DNA of 64,000 nt from Pseudomonadota bacterium (lineage in GTDB: Bacteria > Pseudomonadota > Alphaproteobacteria > Sphingomonadales > Sphingomonadaceae). Under the pieces are notes generated by a model. The model searched no databases. It saw only the letters and a list, made by a program, of their open reading frames with translations, and had not been told where the DNA came from. Below are positions 51,030-60,038 of this stretch, piece after piece. The DNA is taken from NCBI GenBank assembly GCA_029550345.1, contig JAKPHK010000038.1, positions 1-64,000 on the forward strand, written 5' to 3'. The translations under genes were made by a program, and so were the position numbers. Positions within the stretch are counted from its first letter, which is position 1. Every line of letters starts with the position of its first letter.

Positions 51030-52097
51030 TTGGCTGATCCGCTCGCCACGGCCCTGACCAGGCGGCTCGGTTGCCGCTTGCCCGTGATCCAGACCGCAAT
51101 GGGCTGGATCGCGACGCCGCAGCTTGTGGCCGCGACCAGCAATGCCGGCGCCTTTGGCTTTCTGGCCGGTGCCGTGATGAAGCCGGCCGAACTGGGCGAG
51201 GCGATCGCCCGGCTCAAGGACCTGACGCCGCACGCCTTCGGGGTAAACTTCCACTCGTTCCAGCCCGGCGCGGCCGAGATCGTGGAGATCATCCTGGCCA
51301 ATGCCGATCGGGTTCGCGCGGTCAGCTTTGGCCGGGGGCCGGACGCGAAGATGATCGGCCGGTTTTGCGATGCCGGGATCCTGTGCATTCCCACCGTTGG
51401 TGCGGTGAAGCACGCCGAAAAGATGGTCCAGCTGGGCTGCGAGATGATCACGGTCCAAGGCGGCGAGGGCGGGGGCCATACCGGTTCGGTCCCGACTACC
51501 GTGCTGTTGCCGCAGGTGCTGGACGCTGTCGATGTGCCGATCGTTGCGGCTGGCGGCTTTGGCGACGGGCGCGGCCTTGCCGCAGCGCTGGCTTGGGGTG
51601 CCTGCGGGATCGCCATGGGCACGCGCTTCCTGATGACCGCCGAAAGCCCGGTTCCGGCGGCGCCCAAATCGGCCTACGTCAAGGCCGGCACCGGCGACAT
51701 CATCGTTTCGACCAAGGTTGATGGCATCCCGCAGCGGATGATCCTCAATCCCCTTCTGCGTCGGATCGAGGGGTCCGGACGGACCGCGATGTGGCTGCGG
51801 GCGATCGAGGCGGGCCTTGAGATGAAGCGCCAGACGGGGATGACCTGGGGCGAAGTGCTGGGCGCAGCCCGCGGCATGACCAGCCATGGGGAAATGCCGC
51901 TCAGCGCCGCGATGATGGCGGCCGCCGCGCCGGTCATGATCCAGCGCGCGGTTGTTTCCGGCGATGCCGAGCAGGGCCTTATGGCCACCGGCATGGTCGC
52001 CGGGCGGCTGACCGACCTGCCGACTGCTGCCGAACTGCTCCAATCGATCGAAACCCAAGCCCGCGAACGCATCGCGGCGCTCTGCGCGAAGGACTGA
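51030..52097 (+). CDS. ipdC: IpdC-like flavin-dependent enoyl-CoA reductase (nitronate monooxygenase fold)
   Basis: 355 residues with a TTG start at 51030, 3 nt after the crotonase stop; same length as mycobacterial IpdC. TIM-barrel of the 2-nitropropane dioxygenase/FabK type: LPVIQTAMGWIATPQLVAATSNAGAFGFLA, VQGGEGGGHTGSVPTTVLLPQVLDAV, AAGGFGDGRGLAAALAWGACGIAMGTRFL. The GGEGGGHTG flavin-phosphate motif and the QTAMGW start match IpdC. Known role: reduction of the ring-opened C/D intermediate after EchA20. Confidence 0.9.
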   Translation: MADPLATALTRRLGCRLPVIQTAMGWIATPQLVAATSNAGAFGFLAGAVMKPAELGEAIARLKDLTPHAFGVNFHSFQPGAAEIVEIILANADRVRAVSFGRGPDAKMIGRFCDAGILCIPTVGAVKHAEKMVQLGCEMITVQGGEGGGHTGSVPTTVLLPQVLDAVDVPIVAAGGFGDGRGLAAALAWGACGIAMGTRFLMTAESPVPAAPKSAYVKAGTGDIIVSTKVDGIPQRMILNPLLRRIEGSGRTAMWLRAIEAGLEMKRQTGMTWGEVLGAARGMTSHGEMPLSAAMMAAAAPVMIQRAVVSGDAEQGLMATGMVAGRLTDLPTAAELLQSIETQARERIAALCAKD

Positions 52098-52102
52098 ACG
52101 CC

Positions 52103-52858
52103 ATGCCGATCACCACCACGATCCAGGATCGCATCGCCGAAATCATCTTCGACGTGCCCCCGGTCAACGCCTTCGACAGCGAGACCTGGATGTCGCTTCC
52201 CGCGATCATCACGGCGGCAGCCAGCAACCCCGAAGTCAACTGCGTCCTGATCCGCGCCGCCGAGGAGGCCCGCGGGTTCTGCGGCGGGGTCGATATCAAG
52301 GAGATGCAGGCCCACCCCGAGCGGATCACCGTGCTCAATCGCGGCAATTACCTGACTTTCAAGGCGATCCGCGATGCCGAAGTGCCGGTCGTGGTGGCCG
52401 CTCACAAGTTCGTGATCGGCGGCGGGATCGGAATCTGCGGCGCCAGTGACACGATCATCGCGGCCGACGATGCCTTCTTCAGCCTGCCCGAGGTCGATCG
52501 CGGGGCGATGGGCGGGGCGAGCCACCTTTCGCGGATGTTGCCGCTGCACAAGGTCCGCGCGGCCTTTTTCACGGGTGGAAATATTCCGGCGGAAGAAGCT
52601 TACCGCCTCGGCGCGGTCGAAAAGGTCGTGCCGCGCGCTGACCTGGTGGCCGAGGCCCGTGCGTTTTGCGCAGTCATCGCCAGCAAGAGCCGCAAGGCAC
52701 TGGTCATCGCCAAGGAAGCTCTCAACGGCCTCGAGCCGCGCGATGTCGATCGTGGCTATCGCTGGGAGCAGGGCTTCACGCTTGAAATGTACATGCACGA
52801 AGACAGCCAGAAGAGCCGCGATGCCTTCGTCGAAACGGGCAAGGCCGCGAAGTTCTGA
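52103..52858 (+). CDS. echA20: EchA20-like ring-opening hydrolase (crotonase family)
   Basis: 251 residues, close to mycobacterial EchA20. PPVNAFDSETWMSLPAII, oxyanion segment GFCGGVDIKEMQAHPE, GGGIGICGASDTIIAADDAFFSLPEVDRGAMGGASHLSRMLP and YRWEQGFTLEMYMHEDSQKSRDAFV; the DIKEM and EVDRGAMGGASHLSR stretches are EchA20 signatures. Known role: hydrolytic opening of ring C in the bicyclic 1,5-dioxo CoA intermediate. Its stop overlaps the acyl-CoA dehydrogenase start (TGATG). Confidence 0.9.
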   Translation: MPITTTIQDRIAEIIFDVPPVNAFDSETWMSLPAIITAAASNPEVNCVLIRAAEEARGFCGGVDIKEMQAHPERITVLNRGNYLTFKAIRDAEVPVVVAAHKFVIGGGIGICGASDTIIAADDAFFSLPEVDRGAMGGASHLSRMLPLHKVRAAFFTGGNIPAEEAYRLGAVEKVVPRADLVAEARAFCAVIASKSRKALVIAKEALNGLEPRDVDRGYRWEQGFTLEMYMHEDSQKSRDAFVETGKAAKF

Positions 52859-54021
52859 TGGACCTGGCCTATACCCCCGAACAGCAGGCGTTCCGGGCCG
52901 AAGTACGTGCGTGGATGGACGCGCACGTGCCGAAGGAGCCGCTTGTCACGCTGGAATGCCGCGAAGGCTATGACCAGCATGTGGCCTGGGAGCGCACGCT
53001 TGCCAGCGGCAACTGGGGCATGGTCACCTGGCCGGAAGCCTATGGTGGACGCGGGCTGGACCTGATCCAGTGGCTGATTTTCGAAGAAGAGTACTTCCGC
53101 GCTGGCGGCCCCAACCGGGCCAACCAGAACGGCATCTTCCTGCTGGGTCCGACCATCATGGAATTCGGCACCGAGGAGCAGAAGGCCCGCTTCCTCCCGC
53201 CGATGGCGCGCGGCGAAGTGATCTGGGCCCAAGCCTGGTCTGAGCCGGGCGCCGGCAGCGACATGGCCGCGATCCAGTCCAAGGCGGTGCGGGATGGCGA
53301 TCACTACGTCATCACCGGGCAGAAGACCTGGTCGAGCCGCGCCGCCTTTGCCGACTGGGGCTTTGGCATCTTCCGGACCGACCCTGACAGCAAGCGCCAC
53401 AAGGGGCTGACCTTCATCCTGTTCGATCTGAACAGCCCGGGCATCACCCGCCGCCCGATCCGCCAGCTCCACGGCGATACTGGTTTCGCGGAACTGTTCT
53501 TCGACGAAGTGCGGGTGCCGGTCGAGAACTGCCTGGCGGGCGAAGGCGAGGGCTGGAACGTAGCCATGGCCACAGCCGGGTTCGAACGCGGCCTGATGCT
53601 GCGCTCGCCGGGTCGGTTTCAGGCGACTGCCAAGCGCCTGGTCGAGCTCTACCGCGCGCATGAAGCCGAGGCTTCGCCGGCCGCGCGCGAAGCCGTGCTG
53701 CAAGCCTGGATGCAAACCCAGACCTATGCCTACAATACCTATGCCGTGGCCTCGAAGATCATGGCTGGGGGCAAGATTGGGGCCGAGGCCAGCCTCAACA
53801 AGATCTTCTGGTCCGAGCTTGACCGGATGATGCACCGCACCGCGATGCAGATCCTGGGTGCCCATGCGGAGCTGAAGCGCTTCGGCAACGGCAAGATTAA
53901 CCAGTGGCTGGAGGGCTACATCTTCTCGCTGTCCGGGCCGATCTATGCCGGATCGAACGAGGTCCAACGCAACATCATCGCCGAACGCTTGCTGGGCCTT
54001 CCGCGGGTGGGAGCAGGCTGA
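52858..54021 (+). CDS. Acyl-CoA dehydrogenase, alpha-type subunit of pair 1
   Basis: 387 residues with all three acyl-CoA dehydrogenase domains: N-terminal helices (YTPEQQAFRAEVRAWM), beta domain (AQAWSEPGAGSDMAAIQSKA, ITGQKTWSSRAAFADWG), and C-terminal helices with the FAD loop near PIYAGSNEVQRNIIAERLLGLP. Directly followed by a shorter dehydrogenase; such unlike pairs form alpha2beta2 enzymes in steroid catabolism (FadE26/27, FadE28/29 types). Likely dehydrogenates a C/D-ring or side-chain CoA ester; FadE30-like identity is possible but not certain. Confidence 0.88.
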   Translation: MDLAYTPEQQAFRAEVRAWMDAHVPKEPLVTLECREGYDQHVAWERTLASGNWGMVTWPEAYGGRGLDLIQWLIFEEEYFRAGGPNRANQNGIFLLGPTIMEFGTEEQKARFLPPMARGEVIWAQAWSEPGAGSDMAAIQSKAVRDGDHYVITGQKTWSSRAAFADWGFGIFRTDPDSKRHKGLTFILFDLNSPGITRRPIRQLHGDTGFAELFFDEVRVPVENCLAGEGEGWNVAMATAGFERGLMLRSPGRFQATAKRLVELYRAHEAEASPAAREAVLQAWMQTQTYAYNTYAVASKIMAGGKIGAEASLNKIFWSELDRMMHRTAMQILGAHAELKRFGNGKINQWLEGYIFSLSGPIYAGSNEVQRNIIAERLLGLPRVGAG

Positions 54022-54953
54022 TGGACTTCCGCTTCAGCGATGATCAGCTGACCCTGACTGAAAGCGTCCGGGAATACCTGGCCGGAACGCACGGCCCCGA
54101 GGTGCTGCGCCGCCTGGATGAACAGGGCAACCGCGATCCGGCAATCTGGCAGGGACTCGTCGAGATGGGCCTGACTGGCCTGTTGGTGCCCGAGGAGCAT
54201 GGCGGGCTGGGCCTTGGCCTGGTGGAAGCTGCGCTGATAGCTGCCGAATGCGGCCGCGCCTGCCTGGCCGAACCGCTGGTCGACACGGCCTTTGTTGCCG
54301 TGCCGTGGCTGGTTCGGAGGGGCGAGCTGGGTGATCTTGCGGCCATCGCTGCGGGCGAGCGCCAGGTGCCGCTGCCGCACGTGTTAAATCCCTGGGTGGC
54401 AGATGGAACGGGCCAGCCCATCCAAAGCGTCGACCCGCTGCGCAACCTGGTGATGTTCCCGGCCGCGGGCAGTTCCGACCCCTACCTGCTCGATCTTGGC
54501 GCACTGATGAGCGCGGCTCAACTAGTAGGCCTGGCCGATGCGATGCTTCATCAGGCGGTCGAATATGCCAAGATCCGGACCCAGTTCGGCCAGCCCGTTG
54601 GCGCGTTCCAGGCGCTGAAGCACCAGCTGGCCAGCTGCGCCGTGGCGATCGAATTCGCCAAGCCGGCCGTTTGGCGCGCCGCCCAAGCGCTGCAGGATGG
54701 AGGCGACAGCGCCTCGGTCCATGTCAGCCATGCCAAGGTCGCTGCGGGCGATGCCGCCCTGCTGACGGCCGAAACGGCGATCCAGGTCCACGGCGCGATG
54801 GGCTATACCTATGAAGTGGACCTGCACTTCTGGATGAAGCGGAGCTGGGCGCTCAACGGCGCCTGGGGCGACCGGGCCTGGCATCTCAAGCGGATCGATC
54901 AAGCGGTGATCGGCGGCGCCCTGCCGATCGGCCCCGAACACACCTTTGCGTGA
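54021..54953 (+). CDS. Acyl-CoA dehydrogenase, short beta-type subunit of pair 1
   Basis: 310 residues, much shorter than a standard 380-residue enzyme because the central beta domain is reduced. N-terminal MDFRFSDDQLTLTESVREYL and VPEEHGGLGLGLVEAALIAAECG, then RTQFGQPVGAFQALKHQLA with the FAD/substrate Arg and Gln, QVHGAMGYTYEVDLHFWMKR at the C-terminus. ATG 54021 overlaps the stop of the first subunit; the track start at 53904 is rejected. The short form is typical of the partner in steroid alpha2beta2 acyl-CoA dehydrogenases, which have one active site per heterodimer. Confidence 0.87.
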   Translation: MDFRFSDDQLTLTESVREYLAGTHGPEVLRRLDEQGNRDPAIWQGLVEMGLTGLLVPEEHGGLGLGLVEAALIAAECGRACLAEPLVDTAFVAVPWLVRRGELGDLAAIAAGERQVPLPHVLNPWVADGTGQPIQSVDPLRNLVMFPAAGSSDPYLLDLGALMSAAQLVGLADAMLHQAVEYAKIRTQFGQPVGAFQALKHQLASCAVAIEFAKPAVWRAAQALQDGGDSASVHVSHAKVAAGDAALLTAETAIQVHGAMGYTYEVDLHFWMKRSWALNGAWGDRAWHLKRIDQAVIGGALPIGPEHTFA

Positions 54954-54961
54954 GGAACACC

Positions 54962-56113
54962 ATGGCTGAAGCTTATATCATCGACGCTGTCCGCACGCCC
55001 ATCGGGCGCAAGAAGGGCAGCCTGGCCCATCTCCACCCGGCTGATCTGGGCGCGCACCCGATCAAGGCCCTGGTCGAACGCACCGGGATCGACGCCAATG
55101 CCGTCGATGACGTGGTCTGGGGCTGCTGCGACACGATCGGCCCGCAAGCGGGCGACATCGGCCGGACGGTCTGGCTGGTTGCCGGACTGCCGCTGCACGT
55201 GCCGGGCACGACGATTGACCGCCAGTGCGGATCGAGCCAGCAGGCCGTGCACTTTGCGGCTCAGGGGGTGATGAGCGGTACCCAGGACCTGGTCGTCGCC
55301 GGCGGCAGCCAGGCGATGAACGCGATCCCGATTTCGGCGGCGATGTTTGCGGGTCAGCCCTATGGCTTCGACAATCCGTTCAACACCAGCAAGGGCTGGA
55401 TCGAGCGGTTCGGCGACGGCATCCTCAACCAGATCAACTCGGCCGAGATGATTGCGCAGAAGTGGGGGATCAGCCGCGCGGCGATGGAAGAATTCGCGCT
55501 CACCAGCCACCAGCGCGCCCATGCGACCAGCGAAGGCGGGCTGTTCAAGAGCGAGATTGCCCCGCTGGAAGGGCTGGAAGCCGACGAGACGGTCCGACCC
55601 GGTACTACGCTCGAAGGACTGGCCAGCCTTAAGACGGTGCAGGAGGGCGGGGTGATCACCGCTGGGGTCGCTAGCCAGAACTGCGATGGCGCCGCTGCTC
55701 TGCTGATCGCCAGCGAACAGGCAGTAAAGGATCATGGCCTGAAGCCGCGCGCCCGCATCCACCACATTTCGGTTCGCGCCGATGATCCCGTGTGGATGCT
55801 CACCGCCCCGATTCCCGCCACCCAGCACGCGCTGAAGAAGGCCGGAATGACGGTTGCCGATATCGACCTGTTCGAATGCAATGAGGCTTTCGCCTCGGTG
55901 CCGATGGCCTGGATGAAGGAGCTCGGTATCCCGCATGAGAAGGTCAATGTCCGCGGCGGGGCGATCGCGCTGGGCCATCCGCTGGGCGCTACTGGTGCGC
56001 GGCTGATGACCACGCTGCTCAACGCGCTGGAGGCGACTGGCGGCCGCTATGGGCTTCAGACCATGTGCGAAGGCGGCGGCCAGGCCAACGTCACGATCAT
56101 CGAGAGGCTGTAA
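54962..56113 (+). CDS. fadA6: Thiolase, FadA6-like (acetyl-CoA acyltransferase)
   Basis: 383 residues from ATG 54962 (SD GAGGAAC); the GTG at 54950 overlapping the previous stop is less likely. Thiolase motifs: nucleophilic Cys in DRQCGSSQQAVHFAAQGVM, ECNEAFASVP, ALGHPLGATGARLMTTLLNAL with the catalytic His, and the second Cys in TMCEGGGQANVTIIERL. Known role of FadA6/ScdF: thiolysis of the C/D-ring derived 3-oxoacyl-CoA late in HIP degradation. Located with ipdABC and echA20 as in actinobacterial clusters. Confidence 0.88.
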   Translation: MAEAYIIDAVRTPIGRKKGSLAHLHPADLGAHPIKALVERTGIDANAVDDVVWGCCDTIGPQAGDIGRTVWLVAGLPLHVPGTTIDRQCGSSQQAVHFAAQGVMSGTQDLVVAGGSQAMNAIPISAAMFAGQPYGFDNPFNTSKGWIERFGDGILNQINSAEMIAQKWGISRAAMEEFALTSHQRAHATSEGGLFKSEIAPLEGLEADETVRPGTTLEGLASLKTVQEGGVITAGVASQNCDGAAALLIASEQAVKDHGLKPRARIHHISVRADDPVWMLTAPIPATQHALKKAGMTVADIDLFECNEAFASVPMAWMKELGIPHEKVNVRGGAIALGHPLGATGARLMTTLLNALEATGGRYGLQTMCEGGGQANVTIIERL

Positions 56114-57018
56114 TGGGAATCTGTGCAAACCGCACCGTCATCATCACCGGCGCCGCGCGCGGCCTGGGCCGGGCCTATGCCCTGGCCTTCGGCGCGGAAG
56201 GCGCCAACGTGGTGGTCAACGACATTGGCACATCGCTCCACGGCGAAGGGCGTGACACATCGGCCGCCGACGCCGTTGTTGCCGAGATCATTGCCGCCGG
56301 CGGCAAGGCGATCGCCAATTACGAGGACATCACCGACTGGGATGCCGCCAAGCGGATCGTCGATGCTGCGCTTGAGGCGTTTGGTGACCTGCACGTGGTG
56401 GTCAACAATGCCGGGATCGTGCGGGACCGGATGTTCGTTTCCGCCACGCTCGAGGAATGGGACGCGACCATGCACGTCCACCTGCGCGGGCATTTCTGCC
56501 TGGCACGTCATGCCGTGAATTACTGGCGTGAAAAGCAGAAGGGCGGTGCCAATCCCGATGCCCGGATCATCAACACCTCGTCGGGCGCCGGGCTGCAGGG
56601 CTCGATCGCCCAGGCCGCCTATTCAACCGCCAAGGGCGGGATTGCCTCGCTGACACTGGTCCAGGCAGCCGAGCTGGGCCGCTATGGCATTACGGCCAAT
56701 GCCCTGGCCCCCTCTGCCCGTACCCGGATGACCGAGCAGGCCTTTGCCGACAAGATGGCGACCGAAGGCCAGAGCTTCGACGTGATGGATCCGGCGAATA
56801 TCGCCCCGACCGTGGTCTGGCTGGGCAGCGCGGCAAGCGCCGATGTCACCGGCTGCGTCTTCGAACTCGAAGGTGGCAAGATCATGCTGGAAGACGGCTG
56901 GCGTGAAGGTCCGGTCGTAGACAAGGGCGCGCAGTGGGCGCCGGCCGAAGTCGGCCCGGTGGTCGAGCGACTGCTGGCGGAGCGGGTGCCGCCGCGAAAG
57001 GTTTGGGGGACTGCGTAA
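56113..57018 (+). CDS. SDR family hydroxyacyl-CoA dehydrogenase (HSD17B4/Rv3548c-like)
   Basis: 301 residues from ATG 56113 (TAATG overlap with the thiolase stop); the track start 56065 is within the thiolase. TGAARGLGRAYALAF cofactor motif followed by VVNDIGTSLHGEGRDTSAADAVVAEI, characteristic of the peroxisomal multifunctional enzyme/17beta-HSD4 subgroup. NNAGIVRDRMF, NTSSGAGLQG, YSTAKGGI for the catalytic residues and a long C-terminal tail (LEDGWREGPVVDKGAQWAP). Probable role: oxidation of a 3-hydroxyacyl-CoA in side-chain or C/D-ring beta-oxidation. Confidence 0.87.
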   Translation: MGICANRTVIITGAARGLGRAYALAFGAEGANVVVNDIGTSLHGEGRDTSAADAVVAEIIAAGGKAIANYEDITDWDAAKRIVDAALEAFGDLHVVVNNAGIVRDRMFVSATLEEWDATMHVHLRGHFCLARHAVNYWREKQKGGANPDARIINTSSGAGLQGSIAQAAYSTAKGGIASLTLVQAAELGRYGITANALAPSARTRMTEQAFADKMATEGQSFDVMDPANIAPTVVWLGSAASADVTGCVFELEGGKIMLEDGWREGPVVDKGAQWAPAEVGPVVERLLAERVPPRKVWGTA

Positions 57019-58076
57019 TGGAATTCGTCTTCACCGAAGAACAGGCGATGATCGGCGAGACGGCGCGTGCCTTCTTTGCCGAGAACGCTACCAGCGAACG
57101 GACCCGCGCGGCGATGGCCGCCGACGGCATCGACCGGGCGCTGTGGACCGCCTTTTGCCAGGAATTGGGCCTGTCGGGCATCGGTATAGCCGAAGCCGCT
57201 GGCGGGGCCGGACTTGGCTTGGTCGAACTGGCGATCATTGCCGAAGCAGCGGGCGCGCAGGTCGCCGCACTGCCGATGCTTGGGTCCTTGGCGCTGTCAG
57301 CGCAGGCCATCGCGGCAGGCGGCAGTGCGGCGCAACAGGCGGCGCACTTGCCCGGCCTGCTCTCGGGCGAGACGATAGCCGCCTATGCCTACGATGCCGG
57401 GCTCAAGGCCGATGGCGATCGCTTGACCGGCACAGCGAGCTTTGTGGCTCATGGCGCTTCGGCGCACATCTTTGTCGTCACCAGCAACACTGGCGCCTGG
57501 ATCGTTCCGGCCGATGCGGCTGGCGTTACGGTCTCTGCGCTCACCACCATGGACCAGACCCGTCCCTATGCGCGGGTTGCCCTGGATGGGGCCGTCGGCG
57601 AAGCGCTCACCGATCAAGCAGCAGCGATCGCCGCAGCCCATCGGGCCGGGTTTGTGACGGTCGCGGCTGAGGCACTCGGCGGCGCCCAGGCTGCGCTCGA
57701 CCGGACGGTTGCCTATGCCAGGGAACGCGTCCAGTTCGGGCGGCCGATTGGTTCGTTTCAGGCCTACAAGCACCGCCTGGCCGACATGATGATCGAGATC
57801 GAACAGGCCCGCTCGGCGGTCTACTGGGCTGCCTGCGCGGTGGACGAAGGCTCGGATGAGGCTGAACTCGCAGTCCATGCCGCCAAGTGCTTTGCGGCCG
57901 ATACCTATTTCATGTGTGCCGGTAACATGATCCAGCTCCATGGCGGGATCGGCTTCACCTGGGAGCACGATGCGCACCTTTACTTCAAGCGCGCGCGAGC
58001 GATCCAATCGATGCTTGGCAGCGGCGAATGGCATCGTGAACGGATTGCCACGATGATCCTGGGAGAAGCAGCATGA
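57018..58076 (+). CDS. Acyl-CoA dehydrogenase, beta-type subunit of pair 2
   Basis: 352 residues from ATG 57018 (TAATG). N-terminal MEFVFTEEQAMIGETARAFF, EAAGGAGLGLVELAIIAEAAG, a shortened central domain, RERVQFGRPIGSFQAYKHRLADMMIEIEQAR and QLHGGIGFTWEHDAHLYFKRAR at the end. The HGGIGFTWEHD motif is seen in steroid-type dehydrogenase partners. Paired with the next gene by a 4-nt overlap, presumably as one heterotetramer. Substrate unknown. Confidence 0.88.
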   Translation: MEFVFTEEQAMIGETARAFFAENATSERTRAAMAADGIDRALWTAFCQELGLSGIGIAEAAGGAGLGLVELAIIAEAAGAQVAALPMLGSLALSAQAIAAGGSAAQQAAHLPGLLSGETIAAYAYDAGLKADGDRLTGTASFVAHGASAHIFVVTSNTGAWIVPADAAGVTVSALTTMDQTRPYARVALDGAVGEALTDQAAAIAAAHRAGFVTVAAEALGGAQAALDRTVAYARERVQFGRPIGSFQAYKHRLADMMIEIEQARSAVYWAACAVDEGSDEAELAVHAAKCFAADTYFMCAGNMIQLHGGIGFTWEHDAHLYFKRARAIQSMLGSGEWHRERIATMILGEAA

Positions 58077-59251
58077 AGCTTGGTTTTTCACCAGCGGATG
58101 AACTGTTCCGCCAGGAATGTGCCGACTGGCTCAACTGGCAGATGGCGGGCGAATTCCGTGACATCAAAGGCATCACCAAGCTGACGGCGAGCCCCGAACG
58201 TCGCAAGGAATGGGAGCAGCAGCTCGCCGCCTACAAGTGGTCGTGCATTGGCTGGCCAGAGGAATGGGGCGGCCGCAATGCAACGCTGGCCCAGCAGGTG
58301 ATCTTTGCCGAGGAATATGCCCGTGCCGGCGTGCCTGGGCGGGTCAACCACATCGGCATCGAGCTGGCCGGTCCAACGATCCTGGCTTTCGGCACTGACG
58401 AGCAAAAGCGCCGGTTCCTGCCCGATATCGCCGCCGGCAAGACGATCTTTTGCCAGGGCTTCTCCGAACCTGGCGCCGGATCGGACCTCGCTTCGGTCCG
58501 CACCAAAGGGCGGCTCGAAAGCGGGGAATGGGTGGTCAACGGCCAGAAGATCTGGACCAGCCTGGCCCATATCTCTGACTGGATCTTCGTTGTCACCCGA
58601 ACCGAAGAGGGATCGAAGGGACCGAAGGGTCTGACCTTCCTGATGATGCCGATCGATCAGCCCGGCATTGAGATACGCGGCATCAAGCAGATCAACGGCG
58701 ATGCTGAGTTCAACGAGACATTCTTCACCGACGCGCGCTGTCCTGCGGACAGCATGATCGGCGGGGTCGGTGATGGCTGGAAGATCGCGATGGGCCTGCT
58801 CGCCTTCGAGCGCGGGGTATCGACGCTGGGCCAGCAGATGGCGTTCCGCAACGAGCTGGACGAGATCATTGCGGCAGCCAAGGCCAACGGTGCGGCGCGC
58901 AATCCGCTCATCCGCCAGCGCATTGCCCAGGCCGAGATCGGGCTGCGGCTGATGCGCTACGGTGCGCTGCGGATGCTCTCCAACACCGACCATTCGAAGA
59001 TCGACGGGGCTGCACTGACCTACAAGATCCAGTGGGCCACCTGGCGCCGCAGCCTGGGCGAGCTGGCGATGGACGTGCTGGGCCAGCAGGGCGAAGTGGC
59101 GGACGGCAGCGACTATGAATGGGGCACGCTGCCCAACCTGTTCCTCTATTCGCGCGCCGACACGATCTATGGCGGGACCAACCAGATCCAGCGCAACCTG
59201 ATCGCCGAACGCGGGCTCGGGATGCCCCGCGAACCGCGAGGAGACGTGTGA
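58073..59251 (+). CDS. Acyl-CoA dehydrogenase, alpha-type subunit of pair 2
   Basis: 392 residues. Full-length acyl-CoA dehydrogenase: FSPADELFRQECADWLNWQM, CIGWPEEWGGRNATLAQQVIFAEEYARAG, FCQGFSEPGAGSDLASVRTK, VNGQKIWTSLAHISDWIFVVTRT, and the C-terminal TIYGGTNQIQRNLIAERGLGMPREP. Downstream and overlapping with its short partner. Together with pair 1 the window provides two alpha/beta dehydrogenase sets, which fits two separate dehydrogenation steps of the C/D-ring or side-chain CoA esters. Confidence 0.89.
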   Translation: MKLGFSPADELFRQECADWLNWQMAGEFRDIKGITKLTASPERRKEWEQQLAAYKWSCIGWPEEWGGRNATLAQQVIFAEEYARAGVPGRVNHIGIELAGPTILAFGTDEQKRRFLPDIAAGKTIFCQGFSEPGAGSDLASVRTKGRLESGEWVVNGQKIWTSLAHISDWIFVVTRTEEGSKGPKGLTFLMMPIDQPGIEIRGIKQINGDAEFNETFFTDARCPADSMIGGVGDGWKIAMGLLAFERGVSTLGQQMAFRNELDEIIAAAKANGAARNPLIRQRIAQAEIGLRLMRYGALRMLSNTDHSKIDGAALTYKIQWATWRRSLGELAMDVLGQQGEVADGSDYEWGTLPNLFLYSRADTIYGGTNQIQRNLIAERGLGMPREPRGDV

Positions 59252-60036
59252 TGGCAGCTCCGATCCCGCCCTATCCGAAGGGGCGCAACCTTCTCGCCGG
59301 CAAGACCGTGGTTGTGACTGCGGCCGCTGGCACAGGCATCGGCTTTGCTGCCGCCAAGCGCGCCGCCGAAGAAGGTGCAACGGTCCTGATCAGCGATTTC
59401 CACGAGCGGCGGCTGGGCGAAGCCGCTGACCGGATTGCCGCCGAGGTGGGCTGCTCGCGGCCTGCCACCGTGGTCTGCGATGTCACCAGCCAGGCGCAAG
59501 TCGACGCGCTCCATGCCGCTGCCCTGCAGGAACTCGGCCGCATCGACGTCCTGATCAACAATGCCGGCCTGGGCGGTGAGGTCGCGGTGGTCGACATGAC
59601 CGACGAGCAATGGTTCCGCGTGCTCGACGTCACACTCAATTCGGTCTTCCGGATGACCCGGGCTTTCCTGCCCAGCATGTATGCGCAAGGTTCAGGCGCA
59701 ATCGTCAACAACGCGTCGGTACTTGGCTGGCGGGCGCAGAAAGGTCAGGCCCATTATGCTGCGGCCAAGGCTGGGGTCATGGCCTTCACCCGTTGCTCGG
59801 CGGTCGAGGCGGCGGAACACAACGTCCGCATCAACGCGGTAGCGCCCAGCATTGCGATGCACGCGTTCCTGGCCAAAGTGACGACGGACGAATTGTTGGC
59901 CGAGCTCTCTGCCAAGGAAGCCTTCGGTCGCCCGGCCGAGGTTTGGGAAGTGGCGAACGTGATGATGTTCCTGGCTTCGGACCTGTCCTCCTACATGACC
60001 GGCGAAGTGCTCTCGGTCTCAAGCCAGCGGGCCTGA
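59251..60036 (+). CDS. ipdF: IpdF-like SDR (5-hydroxy C/D-ring CoA dehydrogenase)
   Basis: 261 residues from ATG 59251 (TGATG overlap); the track start 59119 is in the dehydrogenase gene. N-terminal extension PIPPYPKGRNLLAGKTVVVTAAAGTGIGFAAAKR, then LISDFHERRLGEAADRIAAE: the AAAGTGIG motif in place of TGxxxGIG and the SDxHERR segment recall mycobacterial IpdF (Rv3559c). NNAGLGGEVAVVDM, NNASVLGWRAQ, YAAAKAGVMAF. Known role: oxidises the 5-hydroxyl of the bicyclic CoA intermediate to the ketone used by EchA20. Confidence 0.86.
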   Translation: MAAPIPPYPKGRNLLAGKTVVVTAAAGTGIGFAAAKRAAEEGATVLISDFHERRLGEAADRIAAEVGCSRPATVVCDVTSQAQVDALHAAALQELGRIDVLINNAGLGGEVAVVDMTDEQWFRVLDVTLNSVFRMTRAFLPSMYAQGSGAIVNNASVLGWRAQKGQAHYAAAKAGVMAFTRCSAVEAAEHNVRINAVAPSIAMHAFLAKVTTDELLAELSAKEAFGRPAEVWEVANVMMFLASDLSSYMTGEVLSVSSQRA

Positions 60037-60038
60037 CG